A stretch of 64,000 bases of DNA. Source: Phyllobacterium myrsinacearum. Lineage in GTDB: Bacteria > Pseudomonadota > Alphaproteobacteria > Rhizobiales > Rhizobiaceae. The stretch lies in the NCBI RefSeq assembly GCF_014138285.1, contig NZ_JACGXN010000001.1, positions 1,353,314-1,417,313 of the forward strand, read 5' to 3'. The position numbers and the translations under genes were made by a program. The number at the start of each line of letters is the position of its first letter. Position 1 is the stretch's first letter. Positions 27,204 to 38,046 of the stretch are shown here, one piece after another. Under the pieces are notes generated by a model, which was not told the DNA's origin, ran no database searches, and was given only the letters and a program-made list of their open reading frames with translations.

Positions 27204-27311
27204 CTACTACTGCGCCATGCGTCCCCTTGGACGCATAAAGGACGCAGTAGCCCTTTAGTGGCGCGTAATCCTTTCCAAAAATCGAAGATGATTTTTGGGG
27301 GTTATGCGCTA
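27204..27311. repeat. Double hairpin (rhizobial intergenic mosaic-like) between hsp20 and DUF1150
   Basis: The first hairpin (27207-27250) has CTACTGCG/CGCAGTAG outside and ATGCGTCC-CCTT-GGACGCAT inside. The second (27261-27310) pairs GCGCGTAATCC with GGTTATGCGC around CCAAAAATC/GATTTTTGG. The hsp20 stop codon lies at the edge of the second one. Such paired hairpins may act as an mRNA processing or stabilising signal between the two genes. Confidence 0.65.
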
Positions 27312-27731
27312 GTCCTGAACGGCAATATTAATGCGTTTGACCAAACGTTCGGGTTCCGGACGGTCGAGATCGATCGACAGAAGCCCATTCTTCAAAGTGG
27401 CGGCGCCGACGCGCATTCCATCCGCAAGAACGAAGATGCGCTGAAACTGGCGCGCTGCGATGCCACGATGCAAATATTCCCGTTCGCTTTCATCAGCCTG
27501 TCTGCCACGAATGACCAACTGATTGTCTTCCGTGGTCACTTCGAGATCGTCATTGGAAAAACCAGCGACTGCGAGGGTGATACGAAGCTGTTCCCGGCCA
27601 TTGGCGCCATGGATACGTTCGATATTGTAAGGCGGATAGCCGTCGCCGGATTTGGCGATGCGTTCCAGCGTCTTTTCCATCGTGTCGAAACCAAGCAGCA
27701 AAGGGCTTGAAAACGGTGTCATTCGTGTCAT
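27309..27731 (-). CDS. Hsp20/alpha-crystallin small heat-shock protein
   Basis: 140 residues, normal for the IbpA/HspA class of rhizobia. The alpha-crystallin domain spans about residues 35-130, with YNIERIHGANGREQLRITLA, AVAGFSNDDLEV, and the late GLLSIDLDRPEPE before a short tail. It holds unfolded proteins for refolding by DnaK and ClpB. GAGGA lies 9 bases ahead of the ATG. A gap of 112 bp separates it from the divergent nucleoside hydrolase gene. I could not identify a convincing ROSE thermometer in the leader. Confidence 0.92.
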   Translation of the reverse strand: MTRMTPFSSPLLLGFDTMEKTLERIAKSGDGYPPYNIERIHGANGREQLRITLAVAGFSNDDLEVTTEDNQLVIRGRQADESEREYLHRGIAARQFQRIFVLADGMRVGAATLKNGLLSIDLDRPEPERLVKRINIAVQD

Positions 27732-27843
27732 CTGTGCAGTCCTCAGAAAAGCGACCTAAAAGAGAAACCCGGAGATGGCATTTCCCTTCTGTCCTTTGAT
27801 ATGGTCGATCCGAACGCAGACTTCAAGAGAATGAAAGCAAGAG

Positions 27844-28781
27844 ATGACGCGGAAAATCATAATTGACACAGATCCAGGCCAGGACGATGCGCTGGCAATC
27901 CTACTGGCGCTCGCAAGCCCCGAACTGGATGTTCTCGGAATCACTGCGGTAGCCGGGAACGTGCCGCTGCAATTGACCGAAACCAATGCCCGGAAGATCT
28001 GCGAACTGGCGGGACGGCCTGATGTAAAAGTTTTTGCCGGAGCTGACCGCCCCTTGATGCGCGCGCTGGTCACAGCCGAGTACGTGCATGGCAAGACCGG
28101 CCTCGATGGCCCCGACCTCCCGAACCGACCATGCCCCTGCAGAAACAGCACGCAGTCGATTTCATCATAGAAACCTTGCTGGCCGAAGAAAGCGGCAGCG
28201 TCACCCTGTGTCCGCTCGGCCCTCTCACCAATATTGCGCAGGCGCTGATCCGTGCGCCGCAGATTGCGTCGCGCATTCGCGAGATCGTGCTGATGGGCGG
28301 CGGCTTTTTCGAAGGCGGCAATGTAACGCCAACCGCAGAATTCAACATTTATGTCGACCCGCAGGCGGCGCAGATCGTGCTTGCCTCGGGCGTGCCTGTG
28401 GTCATGCTGCCACTGGATGTCACGCACAAGGCATTGACGAGCACCAGGCGTGTCGAGCGATTCCGCGCCATGGGTACGAAATCGGGTGTCGCGTCGGCTG
28501 AACTGCTCGATTTCTTTGAACGGTTCGATGAAGAAAAATACGGCAGCGACGGCGGGCCCCTGCATGATCCGAACGTGATTGCCTATCTCCTGCAACCAGA
28601 CCTTTACAAGGGAAGACATTGCAACGTGACCGTCGATACGGTTTCGGACCTCACGCTCGGCATGACCGTGGTGGACTGGTGGGGCGTGACAGATCGGCCA
28701 AAGAACGCCTTCTATATCAGAGACGTGAACGATGAGGGCTTCTTTGACCTTTTGATTGAACGCGTCGCGCGCCTTCCCTAG
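27844..28781 (+). pseudogene. Nucleoside hydrolase (inosine/uridine-preferring), frameshifted
   Basis: The first part (27844-28122) reads KIIIDTDPGQDDALAILLAL, the calcium-binding DTDPGxDD signature, up to GLDGPDLP. The rest continues in another frame from about 28123 with MPLQKQHAVDFIIETLL, VLMGGGFFEGGNVTPTAEFN and the C-terminus. Adding one base near 28122/28123 (a lost G turning CCG-GAA into CCG-AA) restores a 312-codon gene of normal family length. Unless this is a sequencing error, the enzyme, which splits nucleosides into base and ribose, is inactive. No other lesion is seen, so the event looks recent. Confidence 0.88.
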
Positions 28782-28982
28782 TGATCCGATTCTGACATTG
28801 GGTTGGCCGCATGAGATTAAACTCGTTGCACCAGATCACGGAGTCCGGCAGCCCTGTTGCCGGACCTATCTCCTTGTTTCATCACGAAAAGGTGAGTCCT
28901 CGTAAACCTTCAGTCAGCAATTGAGGCGTATAATCCATGACAGAAAGCCCGGAATGGATGGGCGTAATCGTACGGGACCGAT

Positions 28983-29546
28983 ATGCTGACACGGCGAACG
29001 TTCTTCTATGGATGTATGGCGACCATTGCAGCGCCGCAGGCCGCCTTGGCAAAACCGCCAAAGCCGTCTTTCGTTCTTAACCCCGAATATAGGCCTCAGA
29101 TCGTCGACTACCCGACCTATGAAGAAATCGGGACAGTTGTGATCGATCCACGCAACCGCTTTCTTTATCTGATCGACGATGAGTATTCGGCGATACGGTA
29201 TGGCATTGGCGTTGGACGGGCAGGCCGGGCCTTTTCCGGAACCGCGGAAGTCGGCAGGAAGGCCAAATGGCCGCGCTGGCAGCCTACCGACAACATGATC
29301 AAACGGCAGCCGGAAAAATATGCGCGCTATGCGGATGGAGTTGCGGGCGGCGGGAGCAATCCGCTGGGGGCTCGTGCGCTCTATCTCTATCGCAACGGGC
29401 GTGACACCTACTACCGCATCCATGGCACTACGGAGCCCTGGTCAATCGGCAAGGCCGTTTCCAATGGCTGTATCCGTATGATCAACGAACATGTCATGGA
29501 TTTGTACGAGCGCGTTCCCTTGGGAACCCCGGTGATCGTTCTCTGA
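28983..29546 (+). CDS. L,D-transpeptidase (YkuD/ErfK family)
   Basis: 187 residues. A Tat-like or Sec signal region (TRRTFFYGCMATIAAPQAALA) leads to the YkuD domain. The catalytic motif is HGTTEPWSIG then SNGCIRM, with H147 and nucleophile C163. These periplasmic enzymes form 3-3 crosslinks in peptidoglycan or attach proteins to it. The short length, with no LysM or other binding domain, matches the many stand-alone rhizobial paralogues. It stands alone, convergent with the ferredoxin gene 4 bp downstream. Confidence 0.9.
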   Translation: MLTRRTFFYGCMATIAAPQAALAKPPKPSFVLNPEYRPQIVDYPTYEEIGTVVIDPRNRFLYLIDDEYSAIRYGIGVGRAGRAFSGTAEVGRKAKWPRWQPTDNMIKRQPEKYARYADGVAGGGSNPLGARALYLYRNGRDTYYRIHGTTEPWSIGKAVSNGCIRMINEHVMDLYERVPLGTPVIVL

Positions 29547-29550
29547 GTTC

Positions 29551-29898
29551 TTAAGCCGCGACGCTGTCTTTCTGGGTATCAGGCGCCAGCGTGACTTCAA
29601 GGCCATTCAACGCCTCGGTCATGATCAACTGGCAGGACAGGCGCGAATTGTCCTCGACATGAAATGTCACATCCAGCTGATCGATTTCCTCGTCCTGCGG
29701 ATCGTAGAGCTTCTGTGACCAGTCTTCGTTCACATAGACATGGCATGTACCGCAGGCGCAGGCACCGCCGCACTCTGCCTTGATATCAAGACCCCAGTCG
29801 CGGATCACCTCCATCACACGGAATCCCTCCAGCGCCTCCAGCGTATGGCGGTTGCCATGCTGATCAGTGACGTGGATATGGAGGGAGTCAGCGTTCAT
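29551..29898 (-). CDS. 2Fe-2S ferredoxin, adrenodoxin type
   Basis: 115 residues. Cluster ligands C43, C49 and C52 (the C-x5-C-x2-C pattern, in ECGGACACGTCHVY) and C89 in RLSCQL match the adrenodoxin/FdxB class. It lies 8 bp after the ferredoxin-NADP reductase gene on the same strand, so it is a likely partner of that enzyme. Both follow the sulfite reductase genes directly, suggesting delivery of electrons to CysI. Other roles, for example with iron-sulfur assembly or P450 enzymes, remain possible. Confidence 0.92.
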   Translation of the reverse strand: MNADSLHIHVTDQHGNRHTLEALEGFRVMEVIRDWGLDIKAECGGACACGTCHVYVNEDWSQKLYDPQDEEIDQLDVTFHVEDNSRLSCQLIMTEALNGLEVTLAPDTQKDSVAA

Positions 29899-29906
29899 TG
29901 GCCGTC

Positions 29907-31508
<1,602 letters not shown>

Positions 31509-31512
<4 letters not shown>

Positions 31513-32264
31513 AGATTCGAATCCGTCAGGGAAATATTGCTCAATTGGTCGGTCAGGCCAGTCAGGTGGATACCGCATTCGGTTTTATCACTCCCCGCCC
31601 AACGGCCGGCACGGTCATCCTCGCCGTCCTTGACCGGCGATGTACACGGCATACAGCCGATTGACCGGTAACCTTCGGCAATGAGCGGATGCGGCGGCAA
31701 CTGATTGGTGGCCATGTAGGCTTTCAGGTCTGCCGAGGTCCAGCGCGCCAGCGGATTGATGCGCACGCGCGCACTGACAGCTTCGAACACCGGCAGCGCC
31801 GTGCGTGTTGAAGCCTGAAACTGCTTGCGGCCCGTCATCCAGGCGCGATAGGGCGCGACGGCGCGCGCCATCGGCTCGACCTTGCGGATGTAGCAGCAGC
31901 GATCCTTGTTGGTCATGGAGAGCGCCCCGAAAGGATCTTCGTCCTTCAGGCTTTGCTTCAGAGGATGAATATCCTGCACATCGGTCAAGCCGAGATCATG
32001 CACGAGCTGGTCACGATAACGTAGCGTTGCCGGAAAATGCTTGCCGGTCTCGAGAAAGAGCACCGGTAAGGCGCGATCCACCTGTGCAATCAGGTGCAGA
32101 AGCACCGACGATTCCGCACCGAAAGAGGACACCACCGCGATCTCCTCGTTGAAGAGATGATCAATGGCAAGCTCTATGATGGCGGAGGGTTCGAGATTGC
32201 CGTAGCGGGCTTCAAGCGCACGCGCTTCATCCGCTACGGTGATCTCGTTGGCTTCATGCAGCAT
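31509..32264 (-). CDS. cysH: Adenylyl-sulfate (APS) reductase, thioredoxin-dependent
   Basis: 251 residues from the ATG at 32264, which overlaps the end of cysI by 11 bases. Four cysteines that bind a [4Fe-4S] cluster are C123-C124 (DRCCYIRK) and C204/C207 (IGCMPCTSP), and the catalytic C230 is in TECGIH. The CC/CxxC set marks an APS reductase rather than a PAPS reductase of the E. coli type. It reduces APS to sulfite and AMP for cysteine synthesis. The GAESSVLLHL segment is the ATP-pyrophosphatase-type nucleotide loop. Confidence 0.93.
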
Positions 32265-33924
32265 TTGCAGCCTCGCTATAAAGCGCGTCCTTGAAGGGAG
32301 CCGCGCCCAGTCGCCGATAGGCAGCAAGGAAGGTCTCTTCCTTGTCCGTCCGCACTTCGAGATAGCGGTCGACGATGGTTTCGATCGCATCGACGATTTC
32401 TTCGGAAGAGAAGCCGCGCCCGGTGATGTCACCGATGGTGCAGATCTCGTCACCGGACCCGCCGAGAGAAATCTGATAGAGTTCCTCGCCCTTCTTCTCG
32501 ACACCGAGAATGCCGATATGACCGACATGGTGATGTCCGCAGGCATTGATGCAGCCTGAAATTTTCAGCTTGAGCTCGCCGATGTCAGCCTGACGTGCCG
32601 GATCGGCGAAACGCTCCGATATGCGTTGGGCAACAGGAATGGAGCGGGCAGTCGCCAGCGCACAATAGTCGAGACCGGGGCAGGAAATAATATCCGTGAT
32701 CAGCCCAGCATTGGCCGTGGCCAGACCATCGGTCAAAAGCAGGTCGTACACGATACGCAGATCGGCAATCGCCACATGCGGCAGAATGAGGTTTTGCTCA
32801 TGGCTGACCCGGATTTCGTCCTGGGAGAACTGTTCGGCAATATCGGCAACCAGATCCATCTGGGCATCGGTTGCATCGCCCGGAATGCCGCCAATCGGCT
32901 TCAGGGAAATGGTGACGACACCGTAATCCGGATTCTTGTGCGGCGTTACATTCTGGTCGACCCAGGCAGCAAAGGCATGGTCAGCCTTGCGGGCGCTGGC
33001 GAGTGCCGACCAGCCTTCCGGCCGCTGCGGCAGGTGCGGTGGACGGAAATAACTGTCGATAGCGTCAACATCGGTCTGCGGCAGCTTCAGATCACTGTTT
33101 TTCAGCGCCAGCCATTCGATTTCCACCTGACGGGTCAATTCTTCCGTGCCGGTTTCATGCACGAGGATTTTGATGCGTGCCTTGTACTTGTTGTCACGGC
33201 GGCCGTTCAGATTGTACACGCGCATGATCGCGGTCGTGTAGGTCAGCAAATCCTCAACAGGCAGGAAGTCGCGAATCTTCTTGGCAACCATAGGCGTGCG
33301 GCCCTGTCCGCCACCGACATAGACAGCAAAACCAATCTCGCCTGCTTCGTTCTTTTTCAGATGCAGGCCGATATCGTGCACCTGAATAGCCGCACGGTCG
33401 CGCTCGGCGCCGGTGACGGCGATCTTGAACTTGCGCGGCAGATAGGAGAATTCCGGATGCATCGACGACCACTGGCGCAGAATTTCCGCATAGGGTCGCG
33501 GATCGGCAATCTCATCGGCGGCAGCACCGGCGAAATGATCGGCGGTGACGTTGCGGATGCAGTTGCCCGATGTCTGCAGGGCGTGCATCTCGACTTCGGC
33601 AAGTTCATCGAGCACCTTCGGCATGTCTTTGAGCGCAGGCCAATTATACTGCAGGTTCTGGCGGGTGGTGAAGTGGCCATAACCGCGGTCATAGGTGCGG
33701 GCAATGTGGGCAAGCTTGCGCATCTGGCGCGCTGACAATGTGCCATAGGGGATGGCGACACGCAGCATGTAGGCATGCAGCTGCAGATAGACGCCATTCA
33801 TCAGCCGCAGCGGGCGGAACTGTTCCTCGGTCAGTTCACCAGCAAGCCGGCGCTCGACCTGATCCTTGAACTGCTCAACGCGGGCTGAAACAAACGCGTG
33901 ATCAAACTCATCGTAACGATACAT
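32254..33924 (-). CDS. cysI: Nitrite/sulfite reductase hemoprotein beta-component
   Basis: 556 residues. The siroheme-[4Fe-4S] ligands are in SCPGLDYCALA (C-x5-C) and SGCINACGHHHVGHIG (C-x3-C). Two ferredoxin-like half domains and the basic siroheme-binding motifs (TTRQNLQYNW, SHEQNLILPHV) are present. It reduces sulfite to sulfide with six electrons. No CysJ flavoprotein is encoded nearby, so electrons probably come from ferredoxin. The adjacent CysH and CysG favour sulfite over nitrite as substrate. Confidence 0.92.
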   Translation of the reverse strand: MYRYDEFDHAFVSARVEQFKDQVERRLAGELTEEQFRPLRLMNGVYLQLHAYMLRVAIPYGTLSARQMRKLAHIARTYDRGYGHFTTRQNLQYNWPALKDMPKVLDELAEVEMHALQTSGNCIRNVTADHFAGAAADEIADPRPYAEILRQWSSMHPEFSYLPRKFKIAVTGAERDRAAIQVHDIGLHLKKNEAGEIGFAVYVGGGQGRTPMVAKKIRDFLPVEDLLTYTTAIMRVYNLNGRRDNKYKARIKILVHETGTEELTRQVEIEWLALKNSDLKLPQTDVDAIDSYFRPPHLPQRPEGWSALASARKADHAFAAWVDQNVTPHKNPDYGVVTISLKPIGGIPGDATDAQMDLVADIAEQFSQDEIRVSHEQNLILPHVAIADLRIVYDLLLTDGLATANAGLITDIISCPGLDYCALATARSIPVAQRISERFADPARQADIGELKLKISGCINACGHHHVGHIGILGVEKKGEELYQISLGGSGDEICTIGDITGRGFSSEEIVDAIETIVDRYLEVRTDKEETFLAAYRRLGAAPFKDALYSEAANAA

Positions 33925-33947
33925 TCTGCAGGGCCTTCGATTATCAG

Positions 33948-34262
33948 TTAAGCGGCGTTCGCAGCGGGCTTTTCAGCCTGCTTGCCAAGATCAAGACGGA
34001 CAGTAGGGCCGAGCTGGCGGATGCGCTCGCGCAACCGGACCGGATAAAGGTGCTCACCACGTTCTTCCACATCGATGACGTTGACGTCGATGACGAGGTT
34101 GGACCTGATTGCCGCCTTGCCTGCCTCTTCAAGCGCAGCCGCGGCTTCCGCATGGCGCGCCACGAGGGCACCATCGATATGATCGAGCCAATCGCCATTG
34201 GCTCCAAGCCATACGGCTTCACCATCGGTCAGACGGTTTGCGGTGAGAACTTTAACACTCAT
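33948..34262 (-). CDS. DUF2849 domain protein
   Basis: 104 residues; the ATG at 34262 is chosen because GAAGG lies 8-9 bases upstream, the three earlier codons being part of that leader. The sequence SVKVLTANRLTDGEAVWLG and the later YPVRLRERIRQLGPTVRLD match DUF2849, a small family found between cysG and cysI in Rhizobiales. Its function is unknown; the position suggests a role in sulfite reductase maturation or siroheme handling (inference). Confidence 0.87.
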   Translation of the reverse strand: MSVKVLTANRLTDGEAVWLGANGDWLDHIDGALVARHAEAAAALEEAGKAAIRSNLVIDVNVIDVEERGEHLYPVRLRERIRQLGPTVRLDLGKQAEKPAANAA

Positions 34263-34280
34263 GATCATCATCCTTCGCGG

Positions 34281-35735
34281 TCAAGCGGCATTGGTCTGGA
34301 GGTGGCGTTCGGCCACAGAATGGGTTGGCAGGCGGGCAGCCAGCGGTTCCGCCTTGTCGATTGCAGCACCAGCAACGGCATCGCCAATAACCACCATGAC
34401 GGGGCCATCAAGGTCGAGGCGCTGTTCCAGTGCGGGCAAATCCTGCAATGTGCCATGGAACATGCGCCTGTCTGCACGGCCGGCATTTTCGATAACGGCC
34501 ACACCGGTATCAGCGTGCAGACCGGCGGTCATCAGGCGTTCGGCAACGGAGGCGGCGACGCTGCGGCCCATATACACCGCGATTGTCGCCCCCGAAATGG
34601 CGAGGCGAGCCCAATCGGGCAGCACTTCGCCTGCCATGTCATGACCCGTGGTGAACACAAGGGAGGATGCGACACCACGCAGGGTCAGAGGCAATTGCAT
34701 ATCGGCAGCGGCGGCAAAGGCCGAAGTGATGCCGGGAACAATCTCGAAAGGAATACCGGCGGAACGCAGCGCGGCCATTTCTTCACCCGCACGGCCATAG
34801 ACCAGCGGATCACCTGATTTAAGGCGCACGACACGTTTGCCTTCGCGACCGAGCGAGACGAGAAGCTCGTTGATTTCGCCCTGGCTCTTGGAATGGCAAC
34901 CTTTGCGTTTGCCGACGGAAAGCCGGGCCGCATCGCGGCGCCCCATGGATACCACGGCTTCCGGCACCAGCGCATCGTAGACGATGACATCAGCTTCCAT
35001 CAGCACGCGATGCGCGCGCAGAGTGAGCAGATCCTCGGCACCAGGGCCAGCGCCCACCAACCAGACATACCCCTTCGGCTCGTCCTGATTGTCGAGAAGC
35101 AATCCGGCAGCCTGACGGGCTCCGTCGAGATCATTGTTATAAACCTTGCCGGCCACATCACCGGAGAAGAACGAACGCCAGAAGACACGGCGCGACAGGC
35201 CCTTCTTCACCAGTTTTTCAACAGCGGGGCGGTAGGCGTTGGCCAGACGAGCAAGATCGCCCAGACGCGGCGAGAACGCCGCATCGATGCGAGCGCGGAT
35301 AAGTTGCGTCATGACAGGGCCTGTGCCTTCCGAACCAATGGCAATGGCTATCGGCGCACGGTTGACAATGGCGGGTGTAAAGAAATCGCAGAGTTCCGGA
35401 CGGTCAACCACATTGACCGGGACGCGCTGACGGCGCGCCTCGGCGGCAATGGCGCCGTCCTGCACTTCGTCGCCCGTGGCGACGAAAACCAGTTTTGCAC
35501 CGGAGAGGTGTTCAGGAGAAAAGTTTTCCGCAACAAGCTCATGACGGCCAGCACGGATGAACTTGGCGAGCTCGTGTTCCGGCTCAGCAGCAACAACGCG
35601 GATTTTCGCATTCGTTTGCGCCAGAAGCCGCGCCTTGTTCAGCGCCTCCTCGCCATGCCCAACAACCACAACCACTTCATTCCGCACGCGGAAGAAGGCA
35701 GGAAAGACAGAAAGCTGGTTGGCATGAGTGGACAT
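34281..35735 (-). CDS. cysG: Siroheme synthase (precorrin-2 dehydrogenase/ferrochelatase plus uroporphyrinogen-III methyltransferase)
   Basis: 484 residues from the ATG at 35735, preferred over a TTG two codons earlier. The N-terminal CysG-B part begins FFRVRNEVVVVVGHGEEAL with a NAD-binding fold. The C-terminal SUMT part runs from GYVWLVGAGPGAEDLLTLRA through VVRLKSGDPLVYGRAGEE and IAVYMGRS. It makes the siroheme needed by CysI, encoded two genes downstream. It is the first gene of the sulfur cluster; a 22-bp palindrome lies just upstream. Confidence 0.95.
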   Translation of the reverse strand: MSTHANQLSVFPAFFRVRNEVVVVVGHGEEALNKARLLAQTNAKIRVVAAEPEHELAKFIRAGRHELVAENFSPEHLSGAKLVFVATGDEVQDGAIAAEARRQRVPVNVVDRPELCDFFTPAIVNRAPIAIAIGSEGTGPVMTQLIRARIDAAFSPRLGDLARLANAYRPAVEKLVKKGLSRRVFWRSFFSGDVAGKVYNNDLDGARQAAGLLLDNQDEPKGYVWLVGAGPGAEDLLTLRAHRVLMEADVIVYDALVPEAVVSMGRRDAARLSVGKRKGCHSKSQGEINELLVSLGREGKRVVRLKSGDPLVYGRAGEEMAALRSAGIPFEIVPGITSAFAAAADMQLPLTLRGVASSLVFTTGHDMAGEVLPDWARLAISGATIAVYMGRSVAASVAERLMTAGLHADTGVAVIENAGRADRRMFHGTLQDLPALEQRLDLDGPVMVVIGDAVAGAAIDKAEPLAARLPTHSVAERHLQTNAA

Positions 35736-35744
35736 AAGCAAGAC

Positions 35745-35766
35745 AATCCCGGTGAATACTGGGATT
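35745..35766. promoter_or_regulatory. 22-bp palindrome immediately upstream of cysG
   Basis: AATCCC-GGTGAATACT-GGGATT has pairing outer hexamers and a further GT/AC pair inside. It ends 10 bp from the cysG start codon, so it would fall in the leader or overlap the ribosome-binding region. It could be an operator for the sulfur operon or a small leader hairpin. No regulator gene is adjacent. Confidence 0.4.
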
Positions 35767-36031
35767 ATCGTTGATTGGACAGATCTTTATAAGGAACAGA
35801 AGTGCGCCAAATCGAACGGCAGAGCATGGAATTTCTGAAAATCCCGGAACAAGCGGATTCTCTTTCTACACCGCACGAGAAAACACATGCCCAGCCTTAG
35901 CCCAAACTGGCAAAGCGGAACATGCGGCAACTAACGGCATCGGTTCAAGTGCGACCGATCCGATACACGACTACTTCTATCGTGTTAACACAGAAATGCA
36001 AGCCTTTTTCTTTTTGCCCTGCAAATGACCT

Positions 36032-36733
36032 TCACCATACTGACGGAATGAGGCGGCAACGCACCTGCCGGCAATAGGCGGTGTAACCCGGCAAATTCGC
36101 CTTGAGATATTTTTCCTCGTCGAGCAGACGGACAACGATCACCAAACTGAGCGCGACAGCAAAGGGAAGGGACCAAACCGATCCAAGCGCCAAGAACGAG
36201 GCGATGAAAGCCAGAACACAGCCGGAATACATGGGATGCCGAACGATGCCATAGGGACCGGTCGCGATGACATTCTGCCCGGATTTGACTTCGATAATGC
36301 TTGAAGCATGGGTGTTTTCGCGAAAGGCAAGGAAGACAATCCAGATGCCGATGAGAAAAGCGATATTTCCAAGCACGACCACCGAGAACGGCAAAGGCAG
36401 GCCGGTCAAGTGGCGTTCAATGCCGGGCACAACGACCATGGCACAGGCAGCCACGCTGGCGGCGGTCTGGATCCGTTTCTGGCTTGGCTCGCGCTCGGCC
36501 GTCGGTCCCGCTTTCAATCGTGTCTCGATCAGCGCCGGATCATGTTTGAGAAAGTAAAAAGAGATGAAACCCGTGCTGACGCTGAAGACCAGCCAGAAGA
36601 GCCAGCCTTGCCAGAAAGACAGTGACCATGCGGGCAGCATAAGCAGCAGCCAAAGACCAACGATGCCCTTTAACTGGCCCTGCCATACCTTCCTTCGCAG
36701 TTCGTCCGGTGAAAGATGTGTTGGCACAGTCAT
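36032..36733 (-). CDS. Isoprenylcysteine carboxyl methyltransferase-family membrane protein
   Basis: 233 residues with about five hydrophobic segments. The C-terminal motif GPYGIVRHPMYSGCVL and the later LLDEEKYLKANLPGYTAYCRQV are the SAM-binding signature of the ICMT/PEMT family. Bacteria lack prenylated CaaX proteins, so the substrate is probably a lipid or small molecule. The ATG at 36733 sits only one base from AAGGAGG; the GTG two codons on (36727) has better spacing and may be the true start. Confidence 0.85.
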   Translation of the reverse strand: MTVPTHLSPDELRRKVWQGQLKGIVGLWLLLMLPAWSLSFWQGWLFWLVFSVSTGFISFYFLKHDPALIETRLKAGPTAEREPSQKRIQTAASVAACAMVVVPGIERHLTGLPLPFSVVVLGNIAFLIGIWIVFLAFRENTHASSIIEVKSGQNVIATGPYGIVRHPMYSGCVLAFIASFLALGSVWSLPFAVALSLVIVVRLLDEEKYLKANLPGYTAYCRQVRCRLIPSVW

Positions 36734-36775
36734 TCCTCCTTTCGTGCGGCAGGCTAATCCAAAAGCGGGCTGTCT

Positions 36776-37141
36776 TTAAGTTAAAAAAACCGCAGGAACA
36801 TGCACCGGCCAGCGCCATGGCAGGACAGCCACCATATCAAAGCGCAGCGACAATTTGGCGTAGTCGGGTTGACGGGCAAGCCAAAGGTCTGCAGCCGATT
36901 CAATCCGCCTCGCGGTTGTCCCGGTTATCGCATCCATTGCCTGCTCGATCGTCCGGCGTGCTTTCACTTCGACGATGAGAACAAGGTCGCCGCGCCGGGC
37001 AATAAGGTCGATCTCGCCAAGTCTGGTGCGGTAGCGCCGCTCTACAATACGGAAGCCTTTCAGCATCAGGGCAAGAGCAGCGAAATACTCGGCCGAGTGG
37101 CCGCGCCTGTAGGCCGTGTGCCTCTTGCCCCGACCTGTCAT
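36776..37141 (-). CDS. yraN: YraN family protein (UPF0102), predicted endonuclease-like
   Basis: 121 residues. The PD-(D/E)xK-like core is seen in [26 protein letters not shown] then [21 protein letters not shown], with the acidic residues and lysine of the nuclease fold. The family is near universal next to rsmI; its role is uncertain, probably in nucleic acid processing. The start overlaps the rsmI stop by four bases (ATGA). Confidence 0.93.
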   Translation of the reverse strand: MTGRGKRHTAYRRGHSAEYFAALALMLKGFRIVERRYRTRLGEIDLIARRGDLVLIVEVKARRTIEQAMDAITGTTARRIESAADLWLARQPDYAKLSLRFDMVAVLPWRWPVHVPAVFLT

Positions 37142-38037
37142 TTCATTGCGAGCAGTCGCTGATAGAGCTCGCCTTTGGGGCGTCCCGTCATGCGTGCCGC
37201 TTCACCTGCTGCTTTGGCCGGTGACATTTCGAGAGCAAGCGCGCGCAACAGCGCATCAATATCATCGTCCGTACGGGCAATGTTCTGATCGCCCTGGGGC
37301 GGCCCGACAACAAGCACGACCTCGCCGCGGATACGGTCCTCGCCATCAAATTCCGCTGCAAGTTCTGCCAGTGGCAGGGTAACGATGGTCTCATAGGTTT
37401 TGGTCAGTTCGCGGCACAGCGATGCCTGCCGTTTCGGACCGAAGACCGCGACCATATCCGCCAATGTCGCAGCAGCGCGATTGGGCGATTCAAAGAACAC
37501 CAGCGCGGCATCCAGCGTTTTCAGCGATTCAAGTTTGGATCGGCGTTGCCCCTGTTTCGACGACAGAAATCCGGCAAAGTAAAAACTGTCGGTGAACAGG
37601 CCCGAGGCCGTCAACGCGGCGAGAACCGAGGATGCACCGGGAATCGGCACCACGCGGATGCCGGCTGCCTTGGCTTCCGGCACAAGACGCCCACCCGGAT
37701 CGGAGACCAGCGGCGTCCCAGCATCTGATACCAGCGCTACGCTTTTCCCTGCGAGCAAGGCTTCGATCAGTTTGGGCCCGACTTCCCCGGCATTGTGTTC
37801 ATGATAGGCATAGGGACGGCGGGTAATCCCGTATCTGTCCAGAAGAACACGGCTGACGCGGGTATCCTCGCAGGCGATCACATCCGCCGCTGCAAGGGTT
37901 TCTATGCCGCGCAGCGTCATATCGCCGAGATTACCGATGGGCGTGGCGACGATATACAACGCGGGCTCAAGCGGCCGGGCACGAAACGCCGTATTGCCGA
38001 TCTGATAGTCCCGTTCCCTGGCTTCCCCGTCAGACAC
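37138..38037 (-). CDS. rsmI: 16S rRNA (cytidine1402-2'-O)-methyltransferase
   Basis: 299 residues with a GTG start at 38037, preceded by GAGGG. The tetrapyrrole methylase-like fold shows [20 protein letters not shown], then [16 protein letters not shown], then [14 protein letters not shown] and [18 protein letters not shown]. RsmI methylates C1402 of 16S rRNA in the ribosome decoding centre. It lies 9 bp after hemW and overlaps yraN, in the operon that begins at rph. Confidence 0.95.
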   Translation of the reverse strand: MSDGEARERDYQIGNTAFRARPLEPALYIVATPIGNLGDMTLRGIETLAAADVIACEDTRVSRVLLDRYGITRRPYAYHEHNAGEVGPKLIEALLAGKSVALVSDAGTPLVSDPGGRLVPEAKAAGIRVVPIPGASSVLAALTASGLFTDSFYFAGFLSSKQGQRRSKLESLKTLDAALVFFESPNRAAATLADMVAVFGPKRQASLCRELTKTYETIVTLPLAELAAEFDGEDRIRGEVVLVVGPPQGDQNIARTDDDIDALLRALALEMSPAKAAGEAARMTGRPKGELYQRLLAMK

Positions 38038-38046
38038 GCTGCACCC

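Noticed and set aside
27732-27843. ROSE-type RNA thermometer ahead of hsp20
   Set aside because: The leader is short and I could not pair the ribosome-binding region with a conserved U(U/C)GCU element convincingly by eye.
28131-28781. Second half of the nucleoside hydrolase as an independent short protein
   Set aside because: The Met at 28131 is an internal conserved position of the full-length enzyme and has no ribosome site; the piece lacks the calcium-binding DTDPG motif.
32265-32546. 94-codon N-terminal extension of CysH
   Set aside because: It lies entirely within the cysI coding region in another frame and has no APS reductase similarity; the ATG at 32264 has a suitable upstream site.
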